Assembly: GCF_023703775.1 (NCBI RefSeq)
Contig: NZ_CP098514.1
Coordinates: 806,001 to 870,000, forward strand
Reading direction: 5' to 3'
DNA from: Haloplanus sp. GDY1
Lineage (GTDB): Archaea; Halobacteriota; Halobacteria; Halobacteriales; Haloferacaceae
DNA: 64,000 nucleotides
Part shown: in pieces, positions 1 through 8,655 of the stretch
Layout: each line of letters starts with the position of its first letter
Numbering within the stretch: the stretch's first letter is position 1
The notes under the pieces: model-generated
Seen by the model: the letters and a program-made list of their open reading frames with translations, nothing else
The model's database searches: none
Told to the model about the DNA's origin: nothing
Made by a program: the position numbers and the translations under genes

Positions 1-1
1 G

Positions 2-352
2 CTGACCGTCGACGCCGGACGCAAGCCCGAGGAGCTCTGGGTGATCCAGATCAACCCGCAGGAACGGGCTGGTGAACCCACGTCGGTCGAGGAGATCGCC
101 GACCGCCGGAACGAACTCGCCGGTAACCTCTCCCTGAACCAGGAACTCCGCGTCGTCGAACGGGTCAACGACTGGATCGAGGAGGGCCACCTGCCTGAGA
201 GCGACTTCCAGCGGACCGAGATCCGCCGCATCGAGATGGATCGGACCTACACCGCCGCGACGAAGGTGGACCGGACCCCCGGCTTCATCGACGAACTCAT
301 GGCCCTCGGCGAGCGTCGCGCGGCCGAGTTCGTCGGCGCCGACGGCGCCTGA
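2..352 (+). CDS. Patatin-like phospholipase, C-terminal part (5' end outside window)
   Basis: The reading frame is open from base 2, so the gene enters from upstream. The 116 visible residues include an ELWVIQINPQER stretch followed by a helix-rich tail with SLNQELRVVERVNDW, which matches my memory of the C-terminus of haloarchaeal patatin-like lipases (serine hydrolases with a Ser-Asp dyad). The catalytic GxSxG motif would lie upstream of the window. It ends 69 bases before proC, which has its own promoter-like AT patch near 390-410, so it is probably not in the proline operon. Confidence 0.7.
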   Translation: MTVDAGRKPEELWVIQINPQERAGEPTSVEEIADRRNELAGNLSLNQELRVVERVNDWIEEGHLPESDFQRTEIRRIEMDRTYTAATKVDRTPGFIDELMALGERRAAEFVGADGA

Positions 353-421
353 ACCCCGGCGGTTCGGACGGAGCGAATCAAAGCCCGTATATCGGAGTCG
401 GCGTCTATAGGGGGATACGAC

Positions 422-1201
422 ATGACTACCGTGAGCGTCATCGGGTGTGGCCACATGGGGAGCGCCCTGGTGAAGGGGCTCTCCGAGGCCGGCACCCACA
501 GGGTGACCGCGTGTGACCTGGACACGAGCGCCCTCGAAGCCATCGAGCCGTACTGCGCGGAGACGACGACGGACGTCGCCGAGGCGACGGCCGGCGCGGA
601 CGTGGTGTTCGTCGCCCTCAAGCCCGACGTGGTGGGGGCCGTCCTCGACGAACTCGACCTCGCGCCGGCGCAGACGCTGGTCACCATCGCCGCGGGCGTC
701 CCGACGGACTTCGTGGCGGAACACACGGACGCGACGGTCGTCCGGATCATGCCCAACCTGGCGGCCGAGACGCGGACCATGGCCGCGGCGGTCACCTGGG
801 ACGAGGTCGACGAGGACGTCCGCGCCCTCCTCGACGAACTCGGCGAGTTCGTCGTGGTCGACGAGAATCTGATGGACGTGGCGACGGCGCTCAACGGAAG
901 CGGCCCGGCCTTCGTCTACTACCTCATCAAGGCGATGCAGGACGGCGCCGCCGCCGAGGGCATGGACCCGGCCGACGCCCGGACGCTCGCGGCACAGACC
1001 TTCAAGGGGGCGGCGGAGACGGTCCTGCGATCCGAGGAGAGCCTCGACGAGTTGATCGACGCCGTCGCCACCGAGGGCGGCACGACCATCGAGGGCATGC
1101 GAGTCCTCTGGGACAGCGACGCGGACGCCGCGGTGGGCGAGGCCCTGCACGCGGCGGCCGACCGCTCCCGCGAACTGGCCGGCGGGTTCGACGATGAGTG
1201 A
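422..1201 (+). CDS. proC: Pyrroline-5-carboxylate reductase
   Basis: This 259-residue enzyme performs the last step of proline synthesis, NAD(P)H-dependent reduction of 1-pyrroline-5-carboxylate to L-proline. The N-terminus has the Rossmann fingerprint [15 protein letters not shown] (residues 5-19). The C-terminal helical dimerisation domain carries [16 protein letters not shown] and the [10 protein letters not shown] segment typical of P5C reductases. Length is normal for the family. It is the first gene of a proC-proB-proA operon: its end overlaps the proB start by 8 bases. A TATA-like segment (cgtatatc, about 388-395) lies roughly 30 bases before the ATG. Confidence 0.95.
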   Translation: MTTVSVIGCGHMGSALVKGLSEAGTHRVTACDLDTSALEAIEPYCAETTTDVAEATAGADVVFVALKPDVVGAVLDELDLAPAQTLVTIAAGVPTDFVAEHTDATVVRIMPNLAAETRTMAAAVTWDEVDEDVRALLDELGEFVVVDENLMDVATALNGSGPAFVYYLIKAMQDGAAAEGMDPADARTLAAQTFKGAAETVLRSEESLDELIDAVATEGGTTIEGMRVLWDSDADAAVGEALHAAADRSRELAGGFDDE

Positions 1202-2027
1202 AGCCGTCGAGGGCGAGGCGGTCGAGCGGACCCGTCGACTCGCCGCCGACGCCGACCGCGTCGTCGTCAAGGCCGGCACGAACTCCCTGACCGACGACGA
1301 GTCCAACCTCGACGACGGGAAACTCGACAAACTCGTCGACGACATCGAGGACCTCCGCTCCCGGGGGAAGGAGGTGATCCTCGTCTCGTCGGGTGCCATC
1401 GGCGCCGGCAAGGGGCGGATCGACCACCCCACCGAGACGGTCGAGGAGTCACAGGCGCTCTCGACGGTGGGGCAGAGCCACCTGATGCGCCGCTACACCG
1501 AGAGCTTCGAGCGCTACGACCGGACGGTCGCGCAGATCCTCCTGACGGATCACGACCTGGAGAACCCCGAGCGGTTCACCAACTTCCGGAACACCATCGA
1601 GACGCTGCTGGACTGGGGCGTCGTCCCCATCATCAACGAGAACGACGCCGTCGCCACCGAGGAGATCCGGATCGGCGACAACGACATGCTCTCCTCGTCG
1701 GTCGCGGTCGGCATCGACGTTGACCTGCTGGTGACGCTCACGGACGTGGGGGGCGTCTACACCGGCAACCCGAAGGAGGACGACTCCGCCCAGCTCATCG
1801 AGGCCGTCGGCCGCAACTACGCCGAGGTGCAGGAACTCATCGACGCGAGTTCGAAAGGCGAGTTCGGCGGCATCCGGACGAAGGTCCAGGGCGCCCGGGA
1901 CGCGAGCGAACACGGCATCCCCGCGATCATCGCGGGGTCGGCCGAACCGGACGTGCTGGAGAGAATCGCCACCGAGAAACCCGTGGGGACGCTATTCGTC
2001 CCCGTGAACGGAGTCATCGATGACTGA
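1194..2027 (+). CDS. proB: Glutamate 5-kinase, short form without PUA domain
   Basis: This 277-residue protein phosphorylates L-glutamate with ATP, the first step of proline synthesis. It is an amino-acid-kinase fold: [10 protein letters not shown] near residue 22 is the phosphate-binding start, [14 protein letters not shown] is around residues 62-75, and [14 protein letters not shown] carries the substrate-binding Asn-Asp. It stops after the kinase domain, about 90 residues shorter than E. coli ProB, so it lacks the C-terminal PUA domain. It overlaps proC by 8 bases and proA by 8 bases, which implies translational coupling of all three. Confidence 0.95.
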   Translation: MSEAVEGEAVERTRRLAADADRVVVKAGTNSLTDDESNLDDGKLDKLVDDIEDLRSRGKEVILVSSGAIGAGKGRIDHPTETVEESQALSTVGQSHLMRRYTESFERYDRTVAQILLTDHDLENPERFTNFRNTIETLLDWGVVPIINENDAVATEEIRIGDNDMLSSSVAVGIDVDLLVTLTDVGGVYTGNPKEDDSAQLIEAVGRNYAEVQELIDASSKGEFGGIRTKVQGARDASEHGIPAIIAGSAEPDVLERIATEKPVGTLFVPVNGVIDD

Positions 2028-3351
2028 ACGAGCCACCGAGCGGAAGGTTGCGGAAGCACGGACCGCCGCCCTCGACCTGGCGAAACTGTCCGACGAGGAG
2101 CGACGCACCGCGCTCCACGACGTCGCCGACGCCATCGAGGCGAACCACGAGCGGATCCTCGACGCCAACGCGACGGACGTCGAGGAGGCCGAGGAACTCC
2201 TCGAAGCCGGGGAGTACAGCCGTGCGCTGGTCGACCGGCTCGAACTCTCGCCGTCGAAACTCGACGACATCGCCGAGATGGTCCGCAGCGTCGCCGAACA
2301 GGACGACCCGCTCGGCAAGACGCTCTCGGCCCGGCGTCTCGACGACGGCCTCGAACTCTACAAGGTGGGCGTCCCCATCGGCGTCATCGGCACGGTGTTC
2401 GAGTCCCGACCGGACGCGCTGGTCCAGATCGCCGCGCTCAGCCTCAAGTCCGGCAACGCGGTGATCCTGAAGGGCGGGAGCGAGGCCAGCCACTCCAACC
2501 GCGTGCTGTACGAACTCGTCGTCGAGGCGACGAGCGACGTGCCCGACGGCTGGGCACAGCTCATCGAGGCCCGCGAGGACGTCGACACGATGCTCGATAT
2601 GGACGACTCCATCGACCTCCTCATGCCCCGCGGGAGTTCGGCGTTCGTGAGCTACATCCAGGACAACACGAGCATTCCCGTCCTCGGCCACACCGAGGGG
2701 GTGTGTCACGTCTTCGTCGACCGCGAGGCGGACCGCTCGATGGCCGAGGACGTCGCCTTCGACGCGAAGGTGCAGTACCCCGCGGTCTGCAACGCCGTCG
2801 AGACGCTGCTGGTCCACGAGTCGGTGGCCGACGACTTCCTGCCCGCGATGGTGGACCGCTACCGCGAGGCGGGCGTCACCCTCCGCGGCGACGCCGCGAC
2901 CCGCGAGGTGGTCGACGTCGACCCCGCCACCGACGAGGACTGGGAGACGGAGTACGGCGACCTCGAACTCTCGATCAAGGTCGTCGACTCGCTGGCCGAC
3001 GCCATCGATCACGTCAACGCCCACGGCTCGAAGCACACGGAGTCCATCGTGACCGAGGACGCCGACCGCGCCGGCGACTTCATGCGGAGCGTCGACGCAG
3101 CGAGCGTCTTCCACAACGCGTCGACGCGGTTCGCCGACGGCTACCGCTTCGGCCTCGGCGCCGAAGTCGGCATCAGCACGGGCAAGATCCACGCCCGTGG
3201 CCCCGTCGGCCTCGAAGGCCTCACCACCTACAAGTACCACCTGGAGGGCGACGGCCAACTCGTCGCCACCTACGCCGGCGAGAGCGCGAAGCCCTTCCTC
3301 CACGAGGAGTTCGAGGGCGAGTGGAACCCCGGGCGCCTGTCCGAGGAGTAG
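2020..3351 (+). CDS. proA: Gamma-glutamyl phosphate reductase
   Basis: This 443-residue aldehyde-dehydrogenase-fold enzyme reduces gamma-glutamyl phosphate to glutamate semialdehyde with NADPH, the second step of proline synthesis. Recognisable parts are [17 protein letters not shown] near residue 125, [11 protein letters not shown] near 155, and the catalytic Cys region [16 protein letters not shown] around residues 250-265. The C-terminal [25 protein letters not shown] block is typical of ProA. It is the last gene of the proline operon and converges on the MFS gene with only two bases between the stop codons. Confidence 0.95.
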   Translation: MTERATERKVAEARTAALDLAKLSDEERRTALHDVADAIEANHERILDANATDVEEAEELLEAGEYSRALVDRLELSPSKLDDIAEMVRSVAEQDDPLGKTLSARRLDDGLELYKVGVPIGVIGTVFESRPDALVQIAALSLKSGNAVILKGGSEASHSNRVLYELVVEATSDVPDGWAQLIEAREDVDTMLDMDDSIDLLMPRGSSAFVSYIQDNTSIPVLGHTEGVCHVFVDREADRSMAEDVAFDAKVQYPAVCNAVETLLVHESVADDFLPAMVDRYREAGVTLRGDAATREVVDVDPATDEDWETEYGDLELSIKVVDSLADAIDHVNAHGSKHTESIVTEDADRAGDFMRSVDAASVFHNASTRFADGYRFGLGAEVGISTGKIHARGPVGLEGLTTYKYHLEGDGQLVATYAGESAKPFLHEEFEGEWNPGRLSEE

Positions 3352-3353
3352 CC

Positions 3354-4562
3354 CTACCCGCGCCCGCCGGCGAGTTTCGCGGCTTCCGGCAACCCCCGGA
3401 GCCGGAGCATCGACAGCGTGCCCAGCAGCGGCCCGACCGCCAGCGGCGCGAACGCCCACCGCCACCCCACCGTCTCGACCACCATCGGGACCAGCTGGAT
3501 CGAGATCGTGGTGAGGAGGAAGCCGATGGCGGTTTGCAGGGTGAGGGCGGTGCCCACGTAGGACTCCTCCGCCAGTTCGGAGACGGCCGCGGAGAACTGC
3601 GCGGAGTCGGCGACGATGGCGAAGCCCCAGACGAGGACGAACGGAACGAGCAGGACCAACGAGGAACCGAACAGGAGCCCGGCCGCGAGACAGGAGAGGC
3701 CGCTGACGGCCATGCTCACGCTGGTGACGGTCGTCCGGCCGACCCGATCGGCTGCCGCCCCCGCGGCCACCGCGCCCGCGCCGCCGATGGCGATGGTTCC
3801 GAAGGCCAGCAGCGAAGCCACTCCCGACGATCCGCCGCTGCCGCCGTTCGTGGCCATGCTCGCGACGAGGTACGCGGGGATCCACGTCCAGACTGCGTAC
3901 AGCTCCCACATGTGCCCGAAGTAGCCGCCGTTGGCGAGCATCGTGGGCCGATCGCGGAGGATGCGACCGACTGCCCCGGGATCGAACGGGGCCGCGGGCG
4001 CCTGGTGGGGCCCCGGTTCGACGAACAGGGCGAGCAACCCTCCGAGGACCGCGAGGCCGGCCGCGCCGTAGAGGACGACCCGCGGACGGCCGACGCCGCC
4101 GAGTGCCCGGAGGAGGTGTGGCAGGGCCGAGCCGACGGTCAGGGAGCCGACGAGGACGCCGATGGCGAACCCGCGGCCCCCCCGGAACCAGCCCGCGACG
4201 ATCTTCATGCCCGGCGGGTAGACGCCGGCGAGGGCGACGCCGGTGAGAAATCGAAGGGCGATGGCCGGCGCCGCCGTGTCGACGACGCCGGCGATGGTCG
4301 CCGTACAGGCCGCCCCGGCGAACGCCGACCCGGCGAGGAGGGAGCGAGGACGGAGGGTGTCGGAGAGGGTGAGCGCGGAGGAGAGGAAGGCGCCGGCGAC
4401 GAACCCCAACTGGACGGCGACGGTGAGCCACGCCGTCTCGCTCGGCGTCAGTCCCCACGCCGCGGCGAGTTCCGGCGCCGCGGCCGTCGCGCTGAACCAC
4501 AGCGACATCGCCAACAGCTCCGCCACCGCGATGACCGCCAGGGCCCGCCGCCGGGAGCGCAT
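3354..4562 (-). CDS. Major facilitator superfamily transporter
   Basis: The 402-residue product has about twelve hydrophobic segments in two halves separated by a hydrophilic loop near residue 200 (EPGPHQAPAAPFD). The start RRALAVIAVAELLAMSLWFSATAAAPELA and the LTPSETAWLTVAVQLGFVAGAF stretch resemble the CynX/NimT type of MFS permeases. The second half has a DRVGRTTVTS loop, the usual MFS loop 2-3 signature position. It sits in the cytoplasmic membrane; substrate unknown. It is transcribed away from the TVP38-type gene upstream and converges with proA. Nothing in the context fixes its cargo. Confidence 0.85.
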   Translation of the reverse strand: MRSRRRALAVIAVAELLAMSLWFSATAAAPELAAAWGLTPSETAWLTVAVQLGFVAGAFLSSALTLSDTLRPRSLLAGSAFAGAACTATIAGVVDTAAPAIALRFLTGVALAGVYPPGMKIVAGWFRGGRGFAIGVLVGSLTVGSALPHLLRALGGVGRPRVVLYGAAGLAVLGGLLALFVEPGPHQAPAAPFDPGAVGRILRDRPTMLANGGYFGHMWELYAVWTWIPAYLVASMATNGGSGGSSGVASLLAFGTIAIGGAGAVAAGAAADRVGRTTVTSVSMAVSGLSCLAAGLLFGSSLVLLVPFVLVWGFAIVADSAQFSAAVSELAEESYVGTALTLQTAIGFLLTTISIQLVPMVVETVGWRWAFAPLAVGPLLGTLSMLRLRGLPEAAKLAGGRG

Positions 4563-4616
4563 CTCCCTGTTCGACCCGCTCCAGGGGCAAAACGTCTCGG
4601 TCCGAGCGTCGCCGGC

Positions 4617-5306
4617 TCACCCGAGCCAGCCGTCGAGCGCGTCGACGATCCGCTCGCGGTACAGGTACCCCAGGACCGCGAGGACCGTGACGGCGCCGAA
4701 CAGGACGCCCGCCCCGAGGGGGTCGCCGGCGGCGAGGCGGGCGCCGAACACGTTGACGAGGAAGAAGGCCGGCGCCCGCCCGACCACGGCGACGACGACC
4801 AGCCGCCGGAGGGGAATCGGCGTCAGTCCGCCGAGAAAACAGAGCGCGTCGTCCGGCAGCCCCGGAATCAGGAAGAGGACGAACAGCGCGGGGAGCCCGC
4901 GGCGTTCGACGAGGGCGTCGAAGCGCTCCAGCACGTCGGCGTGGACCGTCCGCTCGACGTATGCGCGGCCGAAGCGACGCGACAGCCAGAAGGCGACCGC
5001 ACTCCCCAGTCCGATCCCGATCACGTTGAACAGCGTCCCCCACCACGGCCCGAAGAGGTAGCCGGCGACGGCCGCGAGCACCTGCCCGGGGACGGGCGCC
5101 AGCACAACCTGCAGCGCCTGGAGGGCGATCAGGGCGAGCGGCGCCCACACGCCGAAGCCGCGGACGTACGCCCGCATCGCCGCGGCGTCGGTTACGAACG
5201 ACAACTGCTCGCGGAGCGCAGCCATCGCGCCCAGAAACAGGAGGCTGCCGACCAGCAGGTGGACGAGAACCCGGCGGCGCTCCCGCGCCGAGGCGAACAG
5301 CCTCAC
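4617..5306 (-). CDS. TVP38/TMEM64 (VTT domain) family membrane protein
   Basis: This 229-residue protein has five to six membrane segments. The diagnostic VTT/DedA-like core is present: APVPGQVLAAVAGYLFGPWWGTLFNVIGIGLGSAVAFWLSRRFGR (residues roughly 70-115), followed by FLIPGLPDDALCFLGGLTPIPLRRL, the second conserved re-entrant motif with Pro and Gly residues. Family members are inner-membrane proteins linked to lipid scrambling or transport; the exact role here is unknown. It lies 54 bases upstream of the MFS gene on the same strand and may be cotranscribed with it. Confidence 0.88.
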   Translation of the reverse strand: MRLFASARERRRVLVHLLVGSLLFLGAMAALREQLSFVTDAAAMRAYVRGFGVWAPLALIALQALQVVLAPVPGQVLAAVAGYLFGPWWGTLFNVIGIGLGSAVAFWLSRRFGRAYVERTVHADVLERFDALVERRGLPALFVLFLIPGLPDDALCFLGGLTPIPLRRLVVVAVVGRAPAFFLVNVFGARLAAGDPLGAGVLFGAVTVLAVLGYLYRERIVDALDGWLG

Positions 5307-5457
5307 GGCTCGACGCCCCCGCGTGGTCGGCCGTCGGCGCCGGCCCCGACGAGCCCCCAGCGGCGATACGGGCGGCCCGCACCGTCGGCCGGGGGTCCAG
5401 ACGAGCGGTCGCCACCCCGTGACGGCGACCGCCCCGAACTGGGGTCGGGCGGCGGGA

Positions 5458-5895
5458 TCAGGCCCGCCCCACGCTCGACTCCAGCGCCGTGTCGTTGGAG
5501 AGGTTGTCGGCGACGGGGCACCGCTCCTCGACGTCGGCCAGCCACCGCTCCAGGGCCTCGTCGCCGGCGTCGGCGTCGACGGTCACGTCGACGCGAATCG
5601 ACCGAAAGCCCGCACGGGGCGCCGTCGCCTCGCCCCTGTACTTCGCCGTGTCGATGTCGCCCGCGACGTGGACGTCGATGTCGCGGACGTCGATGCCGTG
5701 ATCCGTCGCGACGAGGTGACCGATGACGTTGATACACGCCGCCAGCGACCCGAGGAGATGCTCCAGCGGACTGGCCTCCTCGCCGACGACGAACTCGGCG
5801 GCGTCGGTCTCGACGCGGGTGCGCTTGGGTCCCCGGCCGTGGCCTGCGATTTCGATGGTCTTCTCCGATCCGGTCGCCGTGGAATCCTTCGCCAT
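5458..5895 (-). CDS. OsmC family peroxiredoxin-like protein
   Basis: The 145-residue product has the two reactive cysteines of OsmC/Ohr proteins: one in the central helix LGSLAACINVIGHLVA and one in the C-terminal VEERCPVADNLSN stretch. Family members reduce organic hydroperoxides as cytoplasmic dimers. The N-terminal half shows the EFVVGEEASPLEHLLGSLAAC pattern common to the YhfA-like branch, so an exact peroxide substrate cannot be assigned. An AT-rich patch on the minus strand (about 5915-5935, within tatgtattctgaacg) gives it its own promoter. Confidence 0.88.
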   Translation of the reverse strand: MAKDSTATGSEKTIEIAGHGRGPKRTRVETDAAEFVVGEEASPLEHLLGSLAACINVIGHLVATDHGIDVRDIDVHVAGDIDTAKYRGEATAPRAGFRSIRVDVTVDADAGDEALERWLADVEERCPVADNLSNDTALESSVGRA

Positions 5896-6009
5896 ACCCG
5901 AAGATATCGTTCAGAATACATAATTCGAGCGGTCGGTTCCCGGCGGCCGAGAACGCCGCGGCACCGTCCCCGACCGGCGTTTTTTGTCCTCGCGCCCGGA
6001 CGGTGACGC

Positions 6010-6432
6010 GTGTTCCCGACGTCGACCCGCACCCTCCTCCTGGGGACCGACGAGAGCAAGACGAAGCGATGGAGCGTGCTCGTTGGCGTCCTCCTCGGCG
6101 GATCGCTGCTGTACTTCGGGGCGCTGAACGCGGTCGCTGGCTACGGCTGGCCCCTCCACGTGGCGCTCTGGTGGGAGGGCTACGCGGTACTGCTCGGGGC
6201 GCTCGTCGCCGGCCAGGCGTACGCCACCGCCGCCCTGGCCGTGAGTTGGGGGTCGGCGTTCGCGGCCGTCTTCGGACTGCTGGTGAACCGCGGCGGCGTG
6301 GGCGTCGTCGGGCCGCCGCCGGGGCCGGTGGCGACGCTGGCAGTCGGGCTCGCCGGGGGGACGCTCGCGGCCCTCACGCTCGGGACGCTCGGGTTCGTCG
6401 TCGGCACGACCCTCCGAGGACTCGGCGCGTAG
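6010..6432 (+). CDS. Hypothetical four-helix membrane protein
   Basis: A GTG start at 6010 gives 140 residues with a short basic/acidic head (GTDESKTKRW) and four hydrophobic segments around residues 20-42, 50-75, 75-95 and 105-135, rich in Gly and Ala. I recognise no named family; it looks like the small haloarchaeal integral membrane proteins of unknown function. A poly-T TATA-like patch (gcgttttttgtcc, about 5980-5992) sits about 25 bases before the GTG, consistent with leaderless expression. Divergent from osmC. Confidence 0.6.
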   Translation: MFPTSTRTLLLGTDESKTKRWSVLVGVLLGGSLLYFGALNAVAGYGWPLHVALWWEGYAVLLGALVAGQAYATAALAVSWGSAFAAVFGLLVNRGGVGVVGPPPGPVATLAVGLAGGTLAALTLGTLGFVVGTTLRGLGA

Positions 6433-6811
6433 TCCGGGCGGGCCGGTGCGTTGGCGCCGGCGACGTCGACGATGTCGACCAGCACCGCGAGCGCGTGGCG
6501 TCCGACCCGACTACGGGGCTGGCCGAGGGGTCACCCGTCCGTCGCGTCGGCGCCGAGCGCCGCGTTCGGTCCGCGGGCGCGGGTCACGGCGTCGAGTCCG
6601 AAGCCGAGGGCGAGCAGGCCGGTCGTGCCCGCTCCCCGCCCCGGGGAGCGGACCGCGACGACGGTCAGCGGGGCGGCCAGCGGCGTCCGGGCGAGGCGGC
6701 CGCCGGCGGTCCGCTCGGTCGGACGCCACGCCGGACCCTCCACCGGTACGTTCGTCCCGAACTGTGGTCGTCACCCGGAATCCTTAGAAGGAGACGGCCC
6801 CCACTTGGGGT
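6433..6811. other. 379-base stretch without a confident gene
   Basis: Between the small membrane protein and the JAMM gene. The minus strand has an open frame at 6531-6743 (70 codons, with a hydrophobic LAAPLTVVAV segment and a GLLALGFGLDAV segment) that could be a small membrane protein, but it is as GC-biased as the antisense frames around it and I see no start signal. The JAMM promoter lies at the right end (a ccttagaagg patch near 6783). Confidence 0.3.
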
Positions 6812-7381
6812 ATGCGACTGTTCCGGTCGAGCGAACTCCTGGGCATCGCGCGCGAAACCCTGGAGTTCGTCCTCGAGGCCTGCGAGGAGACCCATCCCGA
6901 CGAGTACATGGGCTTTCTCCGCGCCGACGACGCCCGCAAACTCGGCCTCGACCGCTCGGGGCAGGTTATCACTGACGTCCTCGTCATCCCCGGAACGACC
7001 TCGAACCCGGTGAGTGCGACGGTGAAGACGACCATGAAGCCGAACGACGTGTCGTCGGTCGGATCCGTCCACTCCCACCCGAACGGCGTCCTCCGGCCGA
7101 GCGACGCCGACCTCGCCACCTTCGGGCAGGGGACGGTCCACATCATCGTCGGGGCGCCGTACGGCCGGGACGACTGGCGCGCCTTCGACAACCAGGGCGA
7201 GCGAACGACGCTCGACGTCATCGACGTCGACCTGCCCGACGAGGCCTTCTTCGATTTCACGCAGTCGGACATCGACGCCGAACTGGCCGCGGAGGGGCGG
7301 CGGCGTGGCGTCGTCCCGCCGGCCGACCGGGACGGCGACGACGACGACGATGGCGGGGGATTCCTCTCGTGGCTCCGTTAA
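6812..7381 (+). CDS. JAMM/MPN+ family metalloprotease (desampylase-like)
   Basis: The 189-residue protein has a complete JAMM zinc motif: Glu in the helix EETHPDEYMGFL (residues about 28-39), then SVHSHPNGVLRPSDADL (about 86-102) supplying the two His and the Asp. Archaeal JAMM proteases such as HvJAMM1 cleave isopeptide links of ubiquitin-like SAMP modifiers; that is known for the family, not shown here. The C-terminus ends in an acidic GDDDDDGGGFLSWLR tail. It is converged on by the DUF502 gene. Which of the haloarchaeal JAMM paralogues this is I cannot tell. Confidence 0.85.
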   Translation: MRLFRSSELLGIARETLEFVLEACEETHPDEYMGFLRADDARKLGLDRSGQVITDVLVIPGTTSNPVSATVKTTMKPNDVSSVGSVHSHPNGVLRPSDADLATFGQGTVHIIVGAPYGRDDWRAFDNQGERTTLDVIDVDLPDEAFFDFTQSDIDAELAAEGRRRGVVPPADRDGDDDDDGGGFLSWLR

Positions 7382-7399
7382 CCGACCGACGGGGACGAG

Positions 7400-8296
7400 T
7401 CAGCGACGGCGGCCGTCCGCCGCTCCGTCGCCGGCCCCCTCGTCGTCCTCGTTTTCGTCGCCCCCGGTCTTCGAGCGTGCGGCCTGCATCGTCTCGCGGG
7501 CCGTCTCCTCCAGTTGTTCCGAGGCGTCGGCGGCGTACGCCTCCAGTTCGTCGATGCCGACGACGGTGTCCGCGGCCTCCAGTCGGCGGTTGAACCGTTC
7601 GAGCATCCCCTCGGTGAGCTCCTCCTCGGAGCGCCGGCCGGTCGCGACGCCGCTGGTGACGATGGACTGGATGCCCTCCTCGACGGTCATGTCGACGTCG
7701 AAGACGTGTTCCTCGGAGACGTGGAGGACGTACCCACCCATGACCGGATTGGGTGCCAGCGGGAGAAAGAGCGTCAGCATCTCCTCCTCGCCGGCGGCGT
7801 CCCGGACGACGTCGGGCGTGTCCGCCGTCAGGAAGGCGAAGGCGTACGAGCCCCGCTCGGGAAACTCGACCAGTTTCACCTCCTGAAAGCTGTCGGTGTC
7901 GCTGTCGAGGAGGAGACCGCTCATCTCGTCGATGCTCTGGTAGAGCGAGCCGACGCCCGGGATGCGGGAGATGAGCGTATCGAAGAAGGCGCCGAACCCG
8001 GAGCGCTCGGGGCGGCGTTCGGTCCAGACGCCGATACCGAAGATGAGCGCGAGGAGGGTGAGCAACGCGAGGAGCTTGAGCGCCCCCTCGGACGCGGGCT
8101 GAACCCCCGTGAGGCGGGTGACCAGCCCGACGAGTGGGTCGAGTTGCTTGGAGACGAAGTCGACGACGACACCGAGGACGAGGAGGGTGACGATCAGCGG
8201 GAGCGTCACCGCGGCGCCGGTGACGAACGCCTGCCGGACGAACTCCCGGACCCCGTCGTACTCGTCGAGGGCGCCGGTGTCGGGAGGGCGGGCCAT
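7400..8296 (-). CDS. DUF502 family membrane protein
   Basis: The 298-residue product begins with a cytoplasmic head, then two membrane segments (FVTGAAVTLPLIVTLLVLGVVVDFV and LKLLALLTLLALIFGIGVW), then the soluble DUF502 domain with SRIPGVGSLYQSIDEM, FQEVKLVEFPERGSYAFAFLT and FLPLAPNPVMGGYVLHV. These blocks are the conserved core of the family, whose function is unknown. The last 60 residues form an acidic, low-complexity tail that looks haloarchaea-specific. It faces the small membrane gene at 8383 divergently. Confidence 0.9.
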   Translation of the reverse strand: MARPPDTGALDEYDGVREFVRQAFVTGAAVTLPLIVTLLVLGVVVDFVSKQLDPLVGLVTRLTGVQPASEGALKLLALLTLLALIFGIGVWTERRPERSGFGAFFDTLISRIPGVGSLYQSIDEMSGLLLDSDTDSFQEVKLVEFPERGSYAFAFLTADTPDVVRDAAGEEEMLTLFLPLAPNPVMGGYVLHVSEEHVFDVDMTVEEGIQSIVTSGVATGRRSEEELTEGMLERFNRRLEAADTVVGIDELEAYAADASEQLEETARETMQAARSKTGGDENEDDEGAGDGAADGRRR

Positions 8297-8382
8297 GCGG
8301 TCACATCGGCGGGGCGGCCCAAAACGTTCCGGGTACGCGCCGGGCCACAGTCCCTAAGTGGCTCAGGGCGGAATCCGGGGGC

Positions 8383-8607
8383 ATGGACGAAGCACTCGAA
8401 GTCGTCGACGTGGTCGCCGACTCGGGGCTCGAAGGGGTCGTCACGTGGCTCCTGCGCATCCTCGGGCTACTGGCCATACTCGCCGGCGTCGGCCTCTGGC
8501 TGTTCACCGAGATGGGCCTGCTCGTCGTGCCCGCGCTGCTGATCGTCGTGGGGCTCGTCTTGCTCGTCGCGCCGAGCATCCTGCTCGCGCTGTCCGAACT
8601 GGCCTGA
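8383..8607 (+). CDS. Small two-helix membrane protein
   Basis: The 74-residue protein has an amphipathic head (MDEALEVVDVVADSGLEGVV) and two adjacent hydrophobic helices (WLLRILGLLAILAGVGLWLF and LLVVPALLIVVGLVLLVAPSILL). No family recognised. A cctaag patch about 8352-8357 lies 26-31 bases before the ATG, compatible with a leaderless start. It is followed after 48 bases by the acyl-CoA ligase, which has its own TATA-like box. Confidence 0.6.
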   Translation: MDEALEVVDVVADSGLEGVVTWLLRILGLLAILAGVGLWLFTEMGLLVVPALLIVVGLVLLVAPSILLALSELA

Positions 8608-8625
8608 CGGCGGCGTGGCGACAGG

Positions 8626-8634
8626 CTTTATTCG
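8626..8634 (+). promoter_or_regulatory. TATA-like box of acyl-CoA ligase gene
   Basis: The sequence gctttattc ends about 22 bases before the ATG at 8656. That distance places a transcription start at or next to the start codon, the usual leaderless haloarchaeal arrangement. Position and composition only; not tested. Confidence 0.5.
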
Positions 8635-8655
8635 TCCCGTGGTGGACGACATCGT

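Noticed and set aside
4745..4756. CGAACACGTTGA, near match to the shared operator
   Set aside because: It is inside the VTT-family coding region and one arm is broken, so it is a chance near-match.
2014..5726. Very long open frames (over 1000 codons) on both strands across proA, the MFS and the VTT genes
   Set aside because: They are antisense or out-of-frame readings of GC-rich genes: Arg/Pro/Gly-rich, no known domain, and they cover several well-supported genes.
6511..6774. Minus-strand ORF between the membrane protein and the JAMM gene
   Set aside because: Arg/Pro/Gly-rich composition of an antisense frame; the alternative frame at 6531-6743 is slightly better but still unsupported.
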